The notes under the pieces: model-generated | Told to the model about the DNA's origin: nothing | The model's input: only the letters and a program-made list of their open reading frames with translations | Databases searched by the model: none | Program-made: the position numbers and the translations under genes | DNA from: Hedera helix | Lineage: Eukaryota; Streptophyta; Magnoliopsida; Apiales; Araliaceae | Length of the DNA: 64,000 bases | Assembly: GCA_947179155.2 (NCBI GenBank) | Contig: OX359273.1 | Coordinates: forward strand, 17,802,875-17,866,874 | Reading direction: 5' to 3' | Shown: piece after piece, positions 23,520 through 37,141 of the stretch | Layout: each line of letters begins with the position of its first letter | Numbering within the stretch: position 1 is the stretch's first letter

Positions 23520-26500
23520 ACTAAAGCCAATTGCCCTTTGGTATCCCCATACTATTCTTCTCTAAGCGACGTACAAATTGCTTAGTAAATGCTTTAGTTA
23601 GTGGATTTGTAATGTTGTTCTGAGAGTCTACCATCTTTATGGTGTCATCTCCTTTTCAATGATTTATCTAATCATATGAAAGTGCTGCAACACATGTTTG
23701 GATTTCAGATAAGACCTAGGTTCTTTAGCAAATTAAACTCCTTTAATGCTAGGAACCATTATAAGTTTTGTAATGAACTTGTTGAACCAAACAATCACTT
23801 TTGCAGCTTCACTCATAGTTATTTACTATGTCTTTGTCACTAAATCAGCAACTCCTTGCTGTTTGGAACTTTTCCAACTCATTGCAGCACCGTTTAAGGT
23901 AATCATATTACCTAAAATGGATATGCTATTATCTTTGTTAGTCTGAACAAACTTGAATTTGTTAAGCCCTCTAGTTTCATATCAGACTCATCATTAGAAA
24001 CTCTTTTCTAATATTCTTCTTTAGAAATGAACTGATATCTGCTTATCATGCATAAGTAATTTCAGGTCAAGTACATATCATCCCGTACATGATAGATCCT
24101 ATTGCTGAGGCATAAGGAGTATTACTTATACGATCTCTCTCTTCAGGTGTCTTTGGGGCCTGCTTATTTGAGAGATGTATTTCAGAACCCATCGGCATGA
24201 GCCCTTTCTTGGAATCTTTCATGCTAAACTTCTTTAGCATAGAATCAATGTACGTTCCTTGGGATAAGCCAAGCATCCTTTTAGATATATCTTTATAGAT
24301 CTTTATCCCCAAAATATAGGATGTTTCTCCCAAGTCCTTCACAGAGAAGTGTTTAGACAACCACATCTTTACTGATTGTAGCATCGGTATGTCATTCCTT
24401 ATTAGTATTATATCACCATATAATACTAGGAATGTCACAGTCCTCCCACTAACCTTTGTACACACTTGGTTCATCCTTGTCTTTGATAAAATCAAACTCC
24501 TTTGATTGTCTCATCAAAACAGATGTTCCATTTTCGAGAAACTTGTTTCAATCCATAATTGGATCGTTGTAACTTACATACTTGATTTACTCCATCTATA
24601 TGGAGACAAATCCTCTTGGTTGTATCATATATACATCCTTTTGTATAATAAGCTACAACTGCAAGTAAAATCCGAATTGATATATGCATTTTCACTTGTG
24701 AAAAATTTCATCATACTTAACTCACTGACCTTATTTGAAATCTTTTTTCCACTAGTTAGGTCTTATAGGTCTCCACCTTGCCATATGCTTTAGTCTTTCT
24801 CTAAAGACCAATTTCGAATTTTAATCAGCAACTCTTTACTGTTCGAAACTTTTTCAACTCACTACAGCACCGTTCACAGTAATCATATTACCTAAAGCGG
24901 ATATACGGTTATCTTGATTAGTCTGAACAAACTTGAGTTTGTTAAGCTCCCTAGTTTTATATCAGACCCATCATTAGAAACTCTTTTCTAACATTCTTCT
25001 CCAAAATTGAACTGATATCTGTTTATCATACATAAGTAATATCAAGTCTGGTACATATCAACGAATCAATGTACATTCCTTGGGTCAAGCCGAGCATTAT
25101 TTATGATCTATCTCTATAGAACTTTATCCTAAATAGAATGTTATGATGCTTCTCCCAACTCCTTGATAGAGAAGTTTTTAGACAACCACATCTTTACTGA
25201 TTGTAGTATCGGTATGTCATTCCTTATCGGTATTATATCAACATATAATAATAGAAATGTTACAGTGCTCCCACTAACCTTTGTACATACTTGGTTCATC
25301 CTCGTCTTTGATAAAATCAAACTCTTTTGATTGTCTTATCAAAAATGGATGTTCCATCTTCAACAAATTTGCTTCAATCCATAATTGGATCGTTGTAACT
25401 TTCATACTTGATTTACTCCATCATTATGTAGACAAATCCTTTTGGTTGTATCATACATACATCATTTTGTATAGTAAGCTACAACTGCAAGTAAAATCCG
25501 AATGGATATATGCATTTTCACTAGTGAAAAATTTCATCATAGTTAACTTATTGACCTTGTTTGAAATCTTTTTACCACTAGTCAGGTTTTATAGGTCTCC
25601 ATCTAGCCATCTGCTTTAATCTTTCTCTAAAGACCCATTTCGAATTTTATGGTCATCGACCATTTCTCTTGAGTATCTAACACTCATACCTCATCGTATA
25701 TATCTGGATCATCATCTACTATGATGCGTACCTCATCATCATTATCTATGATGAATCCATATCATTCAGGTATCTTCGGTACTAAACCAGATTTACGACT
25801 TGGTGGTGGTATAATAGGTTTATCTACTTGTACAAATTCCTTCACTTGATCTGTTGTATTTTGTGGTTCTTAAACTTCTTCAAGATCTATTTTACTCCCA
25901 CTGACCCTTTAAGGAAAAACTTATTTTTCTTATAAGGCAGCATGTTTCAACAAACACCTTTTAGTAAGTCGGATTATAGAAGTGATACCCTAAACTTTCT
26001 TTAGGATATCCCACAAGTTTACACTTATCAGATCTTGTCCCTAACTTATCATGTCAAACCTTTTGACATAAGCTGAACAATCCAAATCTCAACATGCTTA
26101 AGACTTGGTTTCCTCCCTATCCATGACTTATATGAAGTCTTAGGGTCGGAATTTGAAGGCACCTTGTTTAGTAGATATGCAATCGTTTCTAGGGCATAAC
26201 CCTATAAGGATACTGGAAGATCGGTAATACTCATTATGGATCATCATCATGTCCATTCCGTGAGAATAACATTTCGTTTTAGATAATCTAGAAACTTATG
26301 CTTAAGTATTCATTTCTCGATCTAATCGAAAAACTTTAATACTTTTGGTGTTTAGTTTCTATACTCCACTTTTGAATTCTTTGAATGTTTCAAATGATTT
26401 GGATTTGTATTTCATTAAATACATATATCGAAATCTAAAATTATTAGTGAAAGTAATGAATGAATACCCTTATCTTGCATTTGTTGTCATAGGTCTCACA

Positions 26501-27900
26501 CACGACTATGTGTACCATCTCTAACAACTCCGTAAATCGCTCTACATGTCCATTAAATTGAGATTTAGTCATATTGTTCATGATACAAGATTCACAAGTT
26601 GTATTTGACTCATAATCAAAAGGCTCTAAAAGCCTATCTATATACAACTTGTTTGGTTTTATTTCATTAGTATGACCGAGTTAACAGTATTGCATGAAGG
26701 TATGATTCATATCATCTCTCTGATTTTAGTTTGTTCAAATTGAAATATTTTTCATGTAAGTCAAGTATACAAAGTCCATTAAGTAATCAACCAGTTCTGA
26801 ATAAAACATTATCATTATAAATAGAACAACAATTGTTCATTATTATAATGTCAAAACCCTTCCTTGTCATCACATGGAACTGAAATAATGTTTCTAAGAA
26901 CTAGAACCTAGTAACAACTTACTAACTTAAAAGGTTTGCCCGTAGGCAGTGCTAAACTATAAGTTCTCATGGCTAATACAGCAACCTTTGCTTCATTCCC
27001 CAGCACAGGATTACTTATCCTTCGTTTAGCTTTCTACTTCTGCTTAGTCTCTGCAACGACTTGCATATGTGAGACCACCAGCCGGTATCTAATACCTAAG
27101 TAGAAACATGACTTATAGAAAGTTCTATTTCATTATGAATAAATCTATATCTGTAGTGAAGCTTCATTAAACTTCTTCTACTTAACTATTGCAACTCTCT
27201 TGTAGTTGTTCTTCCAGTGTCCCAGCTTATCGTAATGAAAGCAAACTTCTTTGCCCTCGGGATCACTTTTATTTATGTTCTTTGTTTAGCCTTTCTTTTG
27301 CCTTCTATTCTTTCTGACTCCTCAGAAATACCTTTGGTCATCTTCCTCCGCTTAGAAGATTCATCTACGAGTAAGACTTGGTTTTTCTAGGAAGGAATGT
27401 GACTCTTAACAGTCTTCAATATATTTAAGCAAATCAGTTACACTGACTTCTAGCTTATTAATGTTTGAAGTTCACAACATATTGTAAATTAGAGTCAGTG
27501 AGTGACTGCAAGATCGAATCTTGACTCAACTCTCCATCCTTGACAAAACTTGTTGTCCTAATTGATCAATCAAATTAATCATCTTTAGGACATGTGTCTA
27601 TACTGTAGTGCCATTGGTTATTATAGATCGGAAGAGCTCCTTAGATATCTTATACCTAGTTGACCTACTTTGCTCACCATACAACTATTGAACGTGCATC
27701 AATATAGTAGGTGCATCCATTTTTCTCGTGTTGACGCTGTAAGTCGATACTTATGGATGCGAGTATGATGCATTGAGCCACCCTTGTATCATCTTGCCAT
27801 TTAATAAAATAGTAATCTCTTCCTCAGAGGCTTAGTCTACAACGTTTGTAGGAATAGGCAAATTTAAGGACATTTGCTAGCTTTTCAGCATTGAGAACTA
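23520..27900 (-). pseudogene. Copia D pol and gag, heavily decayed and partly duplicated
   Basis: Read leftward from about 27900. Gag remnants include a ruined zinc knuckle near 27190-27250, where CFHYDKLGHWKNNYK has two of its Cys changed to Tyr. The GAG-pre-integrase block LLEPFDYESNTTCESC and MTKSQFNGHVERF lies at 26444-26647. RT/RNase H remnants at 24067-24695 contain VCKLQRSNYGLKQ, a YGDI in place of YVDD, and KHFSVKDLGETSYILGIKI. No frame is longer than 142 codons, so it is non-functional. A direct tandem duplication doubles the RT/RNase H region (see 23845-25640). Lineage is copia, Tork/Angela-like by the GAG-pre-integrase text; this is tentative. Confidence 0.82.
23845..25640. repeat. 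Direct tandem duplication inside copia D pol
   Basis: Unit 1 (about 23845-24810) and unit 2 (about 24827-25640) begin with the same text (AATCAGCAACTC) and end with the same CTTTAGTCTTTCTCTAAAGAC / CTTTAATCTTTCTCTAAAGAC block. Unit 2 lacks about 150 bp present in unit 1 (around 24080-24230). Identity is about 85-90% by eye. Both copies carry the same pol section. Confidence 0.85.
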
Positions 27901-29500
27901 TTCTCAAATTTGTTTAATCAATCTGAACAATTCAGTTCGATTAATTGTTAGCATACATTATGCTATGCAGTTTTAGTGAATTAAACATAGTAATATTCTT
28001 TAAGTGAATTAATAACAACATTAACATGCATTTGTTTTATTAATTACCAAAATAAATTAGGTTTTTATTTAAAATGGTGTCTCCCACTATTTTCTACAAA
28101 CTATATTACCCTCTTTATATAGTTCGACAAATCTAGTTAAAGATTTGCTAGTGAGAATAAGGATCCTATTTCAAATGTATATAGCCTTATGTGACACAAC
28201 AAACGATATATAAATAAATAGGTAGACAACTTTTGTCAATTACATCAACATGTAACTCCTTTTATTTTGTCTCTTAGATTATTATAATCATGTGTGACAC
28301 ATCCAAATCAAAATTATCCAAGTTAAGTCCAACTTAGCATTTTCTTATATTAGAAGAGAAAAAGACTGTCCTTGTGTGACACAGCAAAACAGTAATGTTC
28401 AATTCATTTTATAAACATCAAATGTGATAAAACAATATCTTAAAAAATTAATATAAGCCTTATGTGACACAACAAACTTATAATGATTATTTGATATTCT
28501 ATCGTTTTACCATGCTAGAAGGCGACGTTCGATATTTTTAATAAATATCTTTGAACGTTACAATTTAATATTATGAGTAGTAGAATAAATAAATTAGAAC
28601 CATTCTAATTTTATTTAATTGAATTAAACTCCTTTAATTCATGAATTAAACAATTTAATTCATTTTATAAATAATATTTATTCTACATCATGATGGTTTA
28701 TTAATATTAATTGTCTCATCTTGTTTAGCGCGCATGCACGTATATATATAAAATACGCGTCATATTAATTAACATGCGAAGCATGTTTGCATAATATATA
28801 ATAAATATATATTAAGCATGCACATATAGAATACTATATTCTACTTGGATTGATTATGGACTTTTATTCTAGTTTGATTTATTCGAGCCACCAAATAAAT
28901 CAATTGGTCAAACCTAGGGTGCAAAAATAAATTAAATTAAATGTAACTATTACATTTAAATTCGGACTCCATTACAAACGGGTCTTCATGTGCTCCTTGC
29001 TTCTTTGCTCCAATTCTTTAAAATAATTCTAACTAATCATATTACAAAACTATTTACAATAAATAGAAACATTGATCAACAGTCAAGGGGAAGTACATAG
29101 GAGAGAGATAGAATTATACATAAGAAAAATTAGAAAGACGAGGTACGCAGATCCCATTTATTAAAACTCATTCATTCATGCATTTAATTAAAATTAAATC
29201 CAATCATATTGGTCAATAGTCCATAAACAATCCTATTTATTATCCTATATATCATCATATATATTAATAAATAATATTAATCTCATGAATTAAATAAATC
29301 ATTCCATATATGTATTGGTATCATTTAATGGGCAATTTAAAGTTGCATGAAATATAATTTCATATTTAAAATAAACCTTTTATTTTAGTTATAAAATTAT
29401 TTAAAAATAAATTATTTATTTTTATTATTTTAAAATTATCTAAAATAAACTCTTTTATTTTAAAATTTTAAAATCTGCACAAATTGACCAAACTGTTTGG

Positions 29501-29553
<53 letters not shown>
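27901..29553 (-). other. Copia D leader, inner part
   Basis: AT-rich, non-coding region between gag and the primer-binding site in minus orientation. It carries short repeats with TGTGACAC (28184-28204, 28289-28304, 28370-28390, 28457-28477) and ends in a (TA)n run (about 29503-29553) where a chromovirus solo LTR inserted. I see no gene. Confidence 0.6.
28184..28477. repeat. Interspersed TGTGACAC repeats in copia D leader
   Basis: A 21-bp sequence, GC plus CTTATGTGACACAACAAAC, occurs exactly twice (28184-28204 and 28457-28477). Two variants with TGTGTGACACA lie between them (28289-28304 and 28370-28390). The spacing is roughly 85-105 bp, which suggests a degenerate tandem array of about 90 bp. 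Confidence 0.75.
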
Positions 29554-29554
<1 letters not shown>

Positions 29555-32500
29555 GTAATGTCCTAGAATTTCCACATCTTTATTTATTAAATTATTAATT
29601 TAATTTCCAACGAGTTAGTTTTATGAGATTATTTAAATCTTTTTATGTGATTAATTAATTATGTGATTAAATAATTATGTAATTAATTACTAAAATTAAT
29701 TAAAGGGGGTCACTAATATGTTATTAAATTGGTGCACAAACCCTAAAGTTTTAATATCAAAATAATTGATAAGTTTCCTATTAATTAAATATTCAATTAA
29801 ATTGAATATAATGAGTGAATTAAATATAATAAATTAATTAATATGATTATTAATTAATGTAAATAATGTGAAATATTAATAATAATATTTATTAGTCCAT
29901 TTAGTAATTTAATACTAATGGGTTAGAATATTTAATTATTTATTCAATTTAATTATTTATTTAATCATGGATTGAATAATTAATGTATAAATTATTAAAT
30001 TAGCCCAACATGGGTCAATTAGTAGCCCAAGTGTAGAATAATAAAATTTGACAATTTAGTAGCCCAAACAATTTAATAGAAGCCCAATTGGTATTTTAAA
30101 TTAAAGCCCAATGATTGGCCCACTTGAAAAATACTTAATTAAACTATTATTTATTTAAAAAGTAAATGTGACAATGAAATTGGGACTAAAAGAAAAGCTA
30201 CCAGCCGACCATGGCATGGAGGAGAGAGAAAAAGTGATTTTTTTGATATTTTATTTTATTTTCCATTTATTTAATTAAAGGTTGCTTGTTTTGATTTTTG
30301 GGAAAGTCTTTTCCCACAAAATCCTCACCAACTTAGTATGGGTTAGCTTTCTTATGTAAGTATCCAATATAGATGCATGATGGTCTAGATTAATAGATAC
30401 AATGTGTGTATCTAATATTTTGTAGGAGTATACTTGCATTTGTAAGACTTGTATACTTCATTATTTTTCAAGCTAAAGAGAGAGCTAGAGAGCATTTGAG
30501 AGTGAGAAAATAGTGAGAGCAAAATACTAAGAGAGGAGAAGGAGTTCTTGGTGTATGTCATCTTCATTCACAACCTACTTTGGAAGAAAAAGGAAGATAG
30601 CCATTAAATCAAGGTAATGGTTATTCTAAATCTAAGTTTTGTTTTTAAATTAAATAAATCATCATGTTAGTATAAACATGTTAATATGATTATTAATGTG
30701 TAGTGGTAATATTTATGTCATGCTTGAGTTTAATATGTTTGGTTTGTATTTTGGTATATTTTATATGCTAAAATATGTATTTAGTAATGTGTAAACAAGT
30801 TTTGAAATATATTATCAAAAATATTTTTATAAAACTTAGGTTTGATGTTCTAGTATTATAGAACATTAAATCATGAGAAAAACAAAGTTTGAATCACTCA
30901 AAATGGAGTTATACACAAAAAGTTATGATTTATGGTAGTTTATGTGATGTAAAAATTTTTATAAAAAAATATTGATATTAAATCATGAAAAATTAATTTT
31001 TCGTGTTATAAATTAATATAAGATGATTGGTAAATTTTTTGGATTTTTATTGAAGAGTTAAAGATTTATTGAAGGTATATTTTTATTTAAAATGGGTAGC
31101 CGGAAACACTGTTCACATTCTTGGAAGAGAAAATTTAACACTGGCCGCGCAATGCGCGAGGCACTGTTCACCCACCGACGCGGAGCCAAACGACGTCGTT
31201 TGGCGTCGGCAGAAAATTTCTCCGCGCGTTATGCGCGGAGGCCATTTCCGGATTGCCAAAAACGGCGCCGTTTTGGTCCGAAAATATTATAACACGCGCC
31301 ATGCGCGGTAGTTATTTTCCGGCGAAATTACAAGTTTGCCCCTCCGTGTTTTTCTTGGCAGAATTACCATTCTGCCCTCGGTTCAGTTTTCGAATTAATT
31401 ACGGAAATGCCATCGGTCCGGTTTTTCAACTTAATTACGAAAATGCCATTCGGGTTAATTTTAATTAATTTAAATATTTAAAAACTAATTTAAAATTATA
31501 ACAAAAATAATAATAATTCAAAAATAATATTGGGGAGGATATTTTTCATAAAGTTTAATATTTAAATATTTTAAATATTAATCTAGTTAGCTAAACCATG
31601 GTTAGGTTAAATAAATTTATTATTTATTTATTATTTTAAATGTTAATAATAAATAAAGATGATAAATTAGCAATTATTATTTAATGCCTATTAAATAATA
31701 TTTAAAGAGAGATAAAATTTATAAATTAATTATTTATTATTTAAATATTATTAAATAATAAATAAAGATAATTAAGTAATTAATTATTATTTAATTAACA
31801 TTAAATAACGATTAATGGAAATTAAGTTATTAGAGTAATAATTTATTATTTAATTTAAATAATAAATAAGAATGATTTGATTATTATTTAACCTTAAATA
31901 ATAATTAAAATTAATTAAATAATTAATTATTATTTAATTGACATTAAATAATAATTAAAGAGGATTAAGATTAGTAAACTATTATTTAATTTCCTTAATT
32001 AAATAATAAGTAAGGTTAATTACTTGGTTAATTATTGGTTGATTAACATTAAATTAAAGAAGGTTAAAATTAAGTTAATAATTATTTATTATTTAATAAT
32101 AAGTATGTACAATTAGTTATTATTTATTTTAAATAATAACTAGAGTTAATTAATTAATTTCTATTTAATCAATATTAAATAGTAATTAAAAAGAGATTGA
32201 GTTAATAAAATAAATTGAATTGAATTAAACAATTATAATAAGTTGTTTAAGGGTTTAATAAGTGTCCAACACTTAAGAAAAATATTTTTTAACTTATTAA
32301 ATTATTAACCTAAAATGATTAAGTGTCTATAAGGTTAATAATATTGTTTTGACTAATGTAAATTATGTGTTAGTACTTATGTGTGGTAAATAAGTTCGTT
32401 ATTAAGCGTATAGTTATGCAAATACGCCGTACTAATTATTAGACCAACTTTATTAATGTTAGGTCTTTCAAAGCAAGTTAGTTAAAGCTAGACAATTATT

Positions 32501-33477
32501 GTAGCTGAGCAAACAGGCAAGTTCTCTAACCCTACTCAATTATTATCGTTGAACAAGTTTCCATACTTGTATTTATTGTTAAAGCTTGCAGTGGTTTAAT
32601 TATTTAAAATTATTCCACATCCATATTGTTTATACAATCGCACTTAGTGCATTTGAAGCTTATTAGTTCTTGATTCATGAACTGTATTAAAAATGTCTTA
32701 AGCTAATAATTCAGCTAGACATTACGTATCTAAATTCAATAACTTGAATACTTTTAAAAGCTTATCCAAACCATTGTTGGGTGCGGATTTCTTATATTAA
32801 GTCTGAGAATTGAACAACCCTAAATTAGGGGATTTTGTGTCGGGAAACCGACTTTGGGCGCCAGTGATTAAATGTAATGCATATACAGCGGGTTGAATAG
32901 GCTGATCCCCTTGAAAACCAAACAACTCAAAGGGTCAGAGGAAACTCTATTATACCCTAGTTAGTTCAGGGTCCTTAGTGACCACTCAGCATTTTAAGAT
33001 TCAAATATTCTGTTTATAAAAAATTTGAATCCTGTTTCATTCACAATTGTTATATCTATTGTTGAACCATTGATGATATTTCCCATTCATTCATGATATA
33101 TTAAATCTTTATGATTGTTCTAAACTTGCTGAGCAAACTAGTTGCTCATTCTTGCTATATCATGAACCATTTTTCAGATAGTCCTGATTGCTCAAAGAAG
33201 GATAAGGGAAAAGGAAAGGCCAGAGCTTAAGTAGTTTATGCATGCTAATTAGATGCTTAAATTTGTTTTTACTGTTGTTAAACCTTTTGTAATTCCTTAT
33301 GATAGGAACTGTTTATGTTAAGGTTAATAGACCCTGGTATTGTAACCTTTTTGTAAGGGAACCAATATGTATTATTCCGCGATATTTAAATGCAATGTAT
33401 GTATTTAATTGTTAGTAATGTGTTGAATAGTGAGAACCAAACTCGAGGTTATGGAACCCGGATTTGGGGTCGTCACA
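29554..33477 (+). mobile_element. Chromovirus-family solo LTR D1 (3924 bp)
   Basis: Starts TGTAATGTCCTAG and ends GGGGTCGTCACA, the same termini as the LTRs of C and E. The flanking 5 bases are identical: TATAA at 29549-29553 and 33478-33482. No primer-binding site or coding region follows, so it is a solo LTR left by LTR-LTR recombination. The 3' kilobase (32480-33477) matches 14240-15231 of LTR C closely, including the block around CAGCGGGTTGAATAGGCTG; the upstream part is more divergent. Contains a GC-rich palindrome cluster (31140-31310). Open frames of up to 80 codons inside (31069-31468) are by-products of that GC-rich patch. Confidence 0.92.
31140..31310. repeat. GC-rich palindrome cluster in solo LTR D1
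   Basis: Perfect palindromes AACGACGTCGTT (31189-31200) and AAAACGGCGCCGTTTT (31259-31274), plus three copies of a CGCGC(N)ATGCGCG motif at 31146-31158, 31222-31238 and 31295-31308. The surrounding LTR is AT-rich. Confidence 0.9.
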
Positions 33478-34028
33478 TATAATCCGAAAGGTGGTATATT
33501 GATATTGCTGAAACAGTCCGAAAGGTGGTATATTGATATTGTCGAAACAGTGATCATGAAATACTAAATCCAATCAATCTAACATATATATAATACATTC
33601 ACCCGTGACAATCTAACAATTGCCTTTTAAAAACCACTTTACTGAAGCCTGCTGTGAATTAACTAAATTCGGATGGCTTACTAATATATCATATATATAT
33701 TACCAAATCCTTGACAACTTTTTCGCGAATTTATCATATATAATCCGAAACATATCTAATTCGGTATAGAGTGTGAAGGAATTTTCGTTTAATAATATAG
33801 ATCAATATAAACAATAACTGTTCCGAAGAGTTACATAATAATCATATAACTATTCGGACAGTGCATGCTTTACCAAATATGGTTTTTCCGAACATGTTAT
33901 ATATATAAATATATATTAAAATATAATTTTATATAATAAATTATGCCCAATAAATTGTTCTAAACACATACCCATACATATATGAAAAAAAAATTACTAA
34001 TTCGCATAAGTTTGGCTTTTGATGCCAC
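33478..34028 (-). other. Copia D leader, outer part, and primer-binding site
   Basis: Non-coding. Two tandem 34-bp units (33483-33516 and 33517-33550, two differences) open the stretch. The primer-binding site lies at about 34013-34028: on the minus strand, directly after the LTR end CCAACA, it reads GTGGCATCAAAAGCCA, a diverged form of the tRNA-Met-type site TGGTATCAGAGCCA. This fixes the element's orientation as minus. Confidence 0.75.
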
Positions 34029-34378
34029 TGTTGGTTTGCAAAAATATGACATACATATAATCAAATTATATAAGTACAACGGAAGCAATAAAAATCATAT
34101 TTTAAAATTTTTTGTACAAACCAATAACCCGAATCTTTCTTATGCGACTATAATTAATTGAGGAATGATAAAAGAATTTATACCTTTGTAGAACCAAGCT
34201 TCCATGGGTACAAGTTCATCTCCCTTTAATCCATCATGTTCTTCTTCAAATTCATCGATTAGATTCCACGGATCAATGTTAGCTCCCCAAGTGTGAAGCC
34301 TCTAGAGGTGATCCACTAAGAGATCTATGAATTAAAGAAGTAAATTTTGGTTTCTCCAAACCATGGGTGGCTAGCCCT

Positions 34379-34413
<35 letters not shown>

Positions 34414-35038
34414 ACTCTTTAGATGTAGAGAATTATGGAGTACTCTCTCTATATATATAATGAAAGAGTGTGTAACATTGATCTATGATAGGACTCCTCT
34501 TATTTATAAATCTAGTCAACCCTCCTAAACTATTTAGGATTAGGGTTTTAATTTAATTTCCAATTTAATTAGGAATTAAATTAATTAATTACAATTCCTA
34601 AACCATTTAGGAACTTAATTATTTAATAATGAGAGTACTTCTTATTCATTAATTACTAAACCATTTAGTAACTTAATTAATTATTATAATTATAATTCCT
34701 AAACTATTTAGGAACTAAATAATAATACTAGTAGTAATAATAATAATAGTAATAATAATAATAATAAAACTCCTCTTATTAATTTATAATTAGTATTTCT
34801 AAAATACTAAACTATAAATATTAAGCTATTTAATTTATTTTATCACCATAGTATAAATTAAATATACTTAATTTATTATTACGATTATGCTATTCACTTC
34901 TGAAATAAATATTACTCTTTTGCGGTGTGACCCTTTAGGTTCTCCATATTAAACCGGTTGTATAATAAATAAATTAGAACAATTCTAATTCATTTATTAC
35001 GAATTAACTCTTTAATTCAGAATAAATAATTATTTCAC

Positions 35039-37141
35039 TGTAGACACCCAAATTTTGCACTTCTCTACTAACCCTGGCAGGAGGGCAAAATCGTCACTTG
35101 ACCCGACATACGAAAAGGAAGGAGGACCCCAACAAAAAGTCACCCCAACGATTTACGGTCAAAATCGCCACAACGAACAACGAGCATCAGGTTACTTGAG
35201 GCAAGGCAAACAGTTGATCCAAAAGAACCTGATTTGATCACAAAGAGCAATTTATACGTCAGGTAACAGCCTTCCAAAATAATCCAGTAGAAATTGGCAA
35301 TTTAAGACCGCACGACACGAAAATCGAAAAAAGCAAGCCGGGCAGCCGTGGGTGCACCTGCGGCCACCGACAAAGGGGACAGTGCGCGGCTCGAGGAGAT
35401 AACCCGGCAGTCGAGGATTCAGCGCGGGCGACTAGCGAGCCCAGCCGCAGATGCACCTGCGGCTGCCTGCGGAGCACTGTACAACGGCCATTTCCACCCG
35501 AGAGAAGAGGAAAAAAAAAGATTTTGAGAGTTTTAGAGAAAGAGAGTTCGCAGGAGGAGAGAGAAAAGCTCGGTTCTTGGTTAGATTTGAGTGAAAAATT
35601 CATCTCCTCTTGCTAATTAGTCAAGTGTTCGTGTAGTGTTGTTCGAGTCGTGAAATAAGAAGCTTTAATCGGCATTTTTGCAAGGTGAAAAGGGTGTTTT
35701 CTTAGTTTTTATTGCTTGTATTGCTAGTATAATTTCGTGTTTTGGATTGCTTGATGTAGTATGTTGTTATGATGACGATGATCCGTGGCTTAGGGGTTGT
35801 TAGCGAGGGTTCCATCGGAACGTAACTTCCTCCTAATGCCCCGATGACATCCGTACGGTGATATATCGTTTGTTGTGGTAATGAATAGTTCGTAGTGTTG
35901 GGTTTGCGATTTTTGAGTTGTGTAATGTAATAACGAGTTTAGTATTGTTAGATTTGCCGTACTATTGGTTATGCAGTGATTTGGGTAACTGTGAGGCTAG
36001 GGAGGAGATCCTCGTGATCAAATCCCGATGATGAACATTTTTTTGGTGTATGTAATCATTAGATGAGATTCATGGTTGTACATATGTAATATCGGGCCTT
36101 AAAGCGATGCCAAACCGTGATCGGGTTAAGGTCCCGTAATAATAAAAATATGTGATTGTGGGTGTTTGGGGTTATTTAGACGGCTCACATGCCCATAGAT
36201 AGCCCCGACATGTTTTGAATGCTTGTTTTAATTTACGACACAAAAAATGGTTTCCAAAATAAGGCAAACGATGAATAGTTTTCTAAAAATATGATCAAAG
36301 TAGGATATTAGATTCACGAGGTTTAAAAACTAAGAGTTTTGGCGAACTTTGATCCTTGTTCGACGAAAAGGCTCCATGTGATTTTGAAATGTCATAAAAG
36401 ATGTTTTCGTAAAAAATAAATAAATATTTTCATTAAACTTTGTGCATAGGGTTAAAGAGTTCTAGAAGTTGCCTTCATTTTATTTAAATTTATTGTTAGA
36501 AGGCAATGTATAGTCTCGATTCCTATTTGACAAAAGTTTAAAACTATTGTTTTCTAAAAAAGACATCTAATAAGAAAACCTCATCATTTTCAAAATTAAA
36601 ATCAATCTTTATTATAAAAAATGAAGCCTTGTCATTTGGGTCAAAAGACGTCTAAACACTTTCTCGATAAAACACATTTTTCATATAAATCAAAGCAATT
36701 TTTATGCAAAAAATCACCACAAACATTTATTTAGGCACACACGCACACATATGCGCACACCCACATTTTAGTATTTAAAAAAGATAGGAAAACATCGAGA
36801 TTGCGGTAACCGTGTTTCACAGAAGTCGGGGGGTGCCTAACACCTTCCCCTCGCTTAAGCAAGCCCCCAAACTCTATGAATCTCGATTCGCAGACCAATT
36901 TAATCGGAGTCACGTATGAGCCAGCGATTACAAAAACAAAATTCGGATGAGTTGGTACATCCATTCCAAATATACCAACTGGCGACTCTAGTCAATTGGC
37001 TCATCATAATATCGATCTTTCAAACCCCGTCGACATTCAAGCCGACTCTTTTTCCAAAAAAATCACATCTTAATCCAAAGGCTAAAATTGGAAAGGGCGT
37101 TTTTATTATAAAAAAACGAGACTAAAATCCCGGCGTCGACA
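35039..37141 (+). mobile_element. Ogre/Tat-lineage solo LTR D2 (2103 bp)
   Basis: Starts TGTAGACACCCAAATTTTGC and ends CCGGCGTCGACA, the characteristic start of Ogre/Tat LTRs. It also has the GGTGCCTAACACCTTCCC block (about 36831-36848) and CTGGCGACTCTAG (about 36980). Flanking 5 bases are TTCAC on both sides (35034-35038 and 37142-37146), and the surrounding copia LTR resumes in register with its partner. No internal region, so a solo LTR. A GC-rich patch at 35330-35475 carries two GCACCTGCGGC repeats. The minus-strand open frame over it (35259-35603) is not a gene. Confidence 0.92.

Noticed and set aside
31069..31468. Three overlapping plus-strand open frames of 66-80 codons.
   Set aside because: They result from the GC-rich palindromes of solo LTR D1; different frames overlap there and none is conserved.
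35259..35603. 114-codon minus-strand open frame.
   Set aside because: It lies over the GC-rich patch of the Ogre/Tat solo LTR and has no recognisable protein content.
36731..37125. Open frames on both strands near the end of the Ogre/Tat LTR.
   Set aside because: They are within the LTR and overlap its conserved non-coding blocks.
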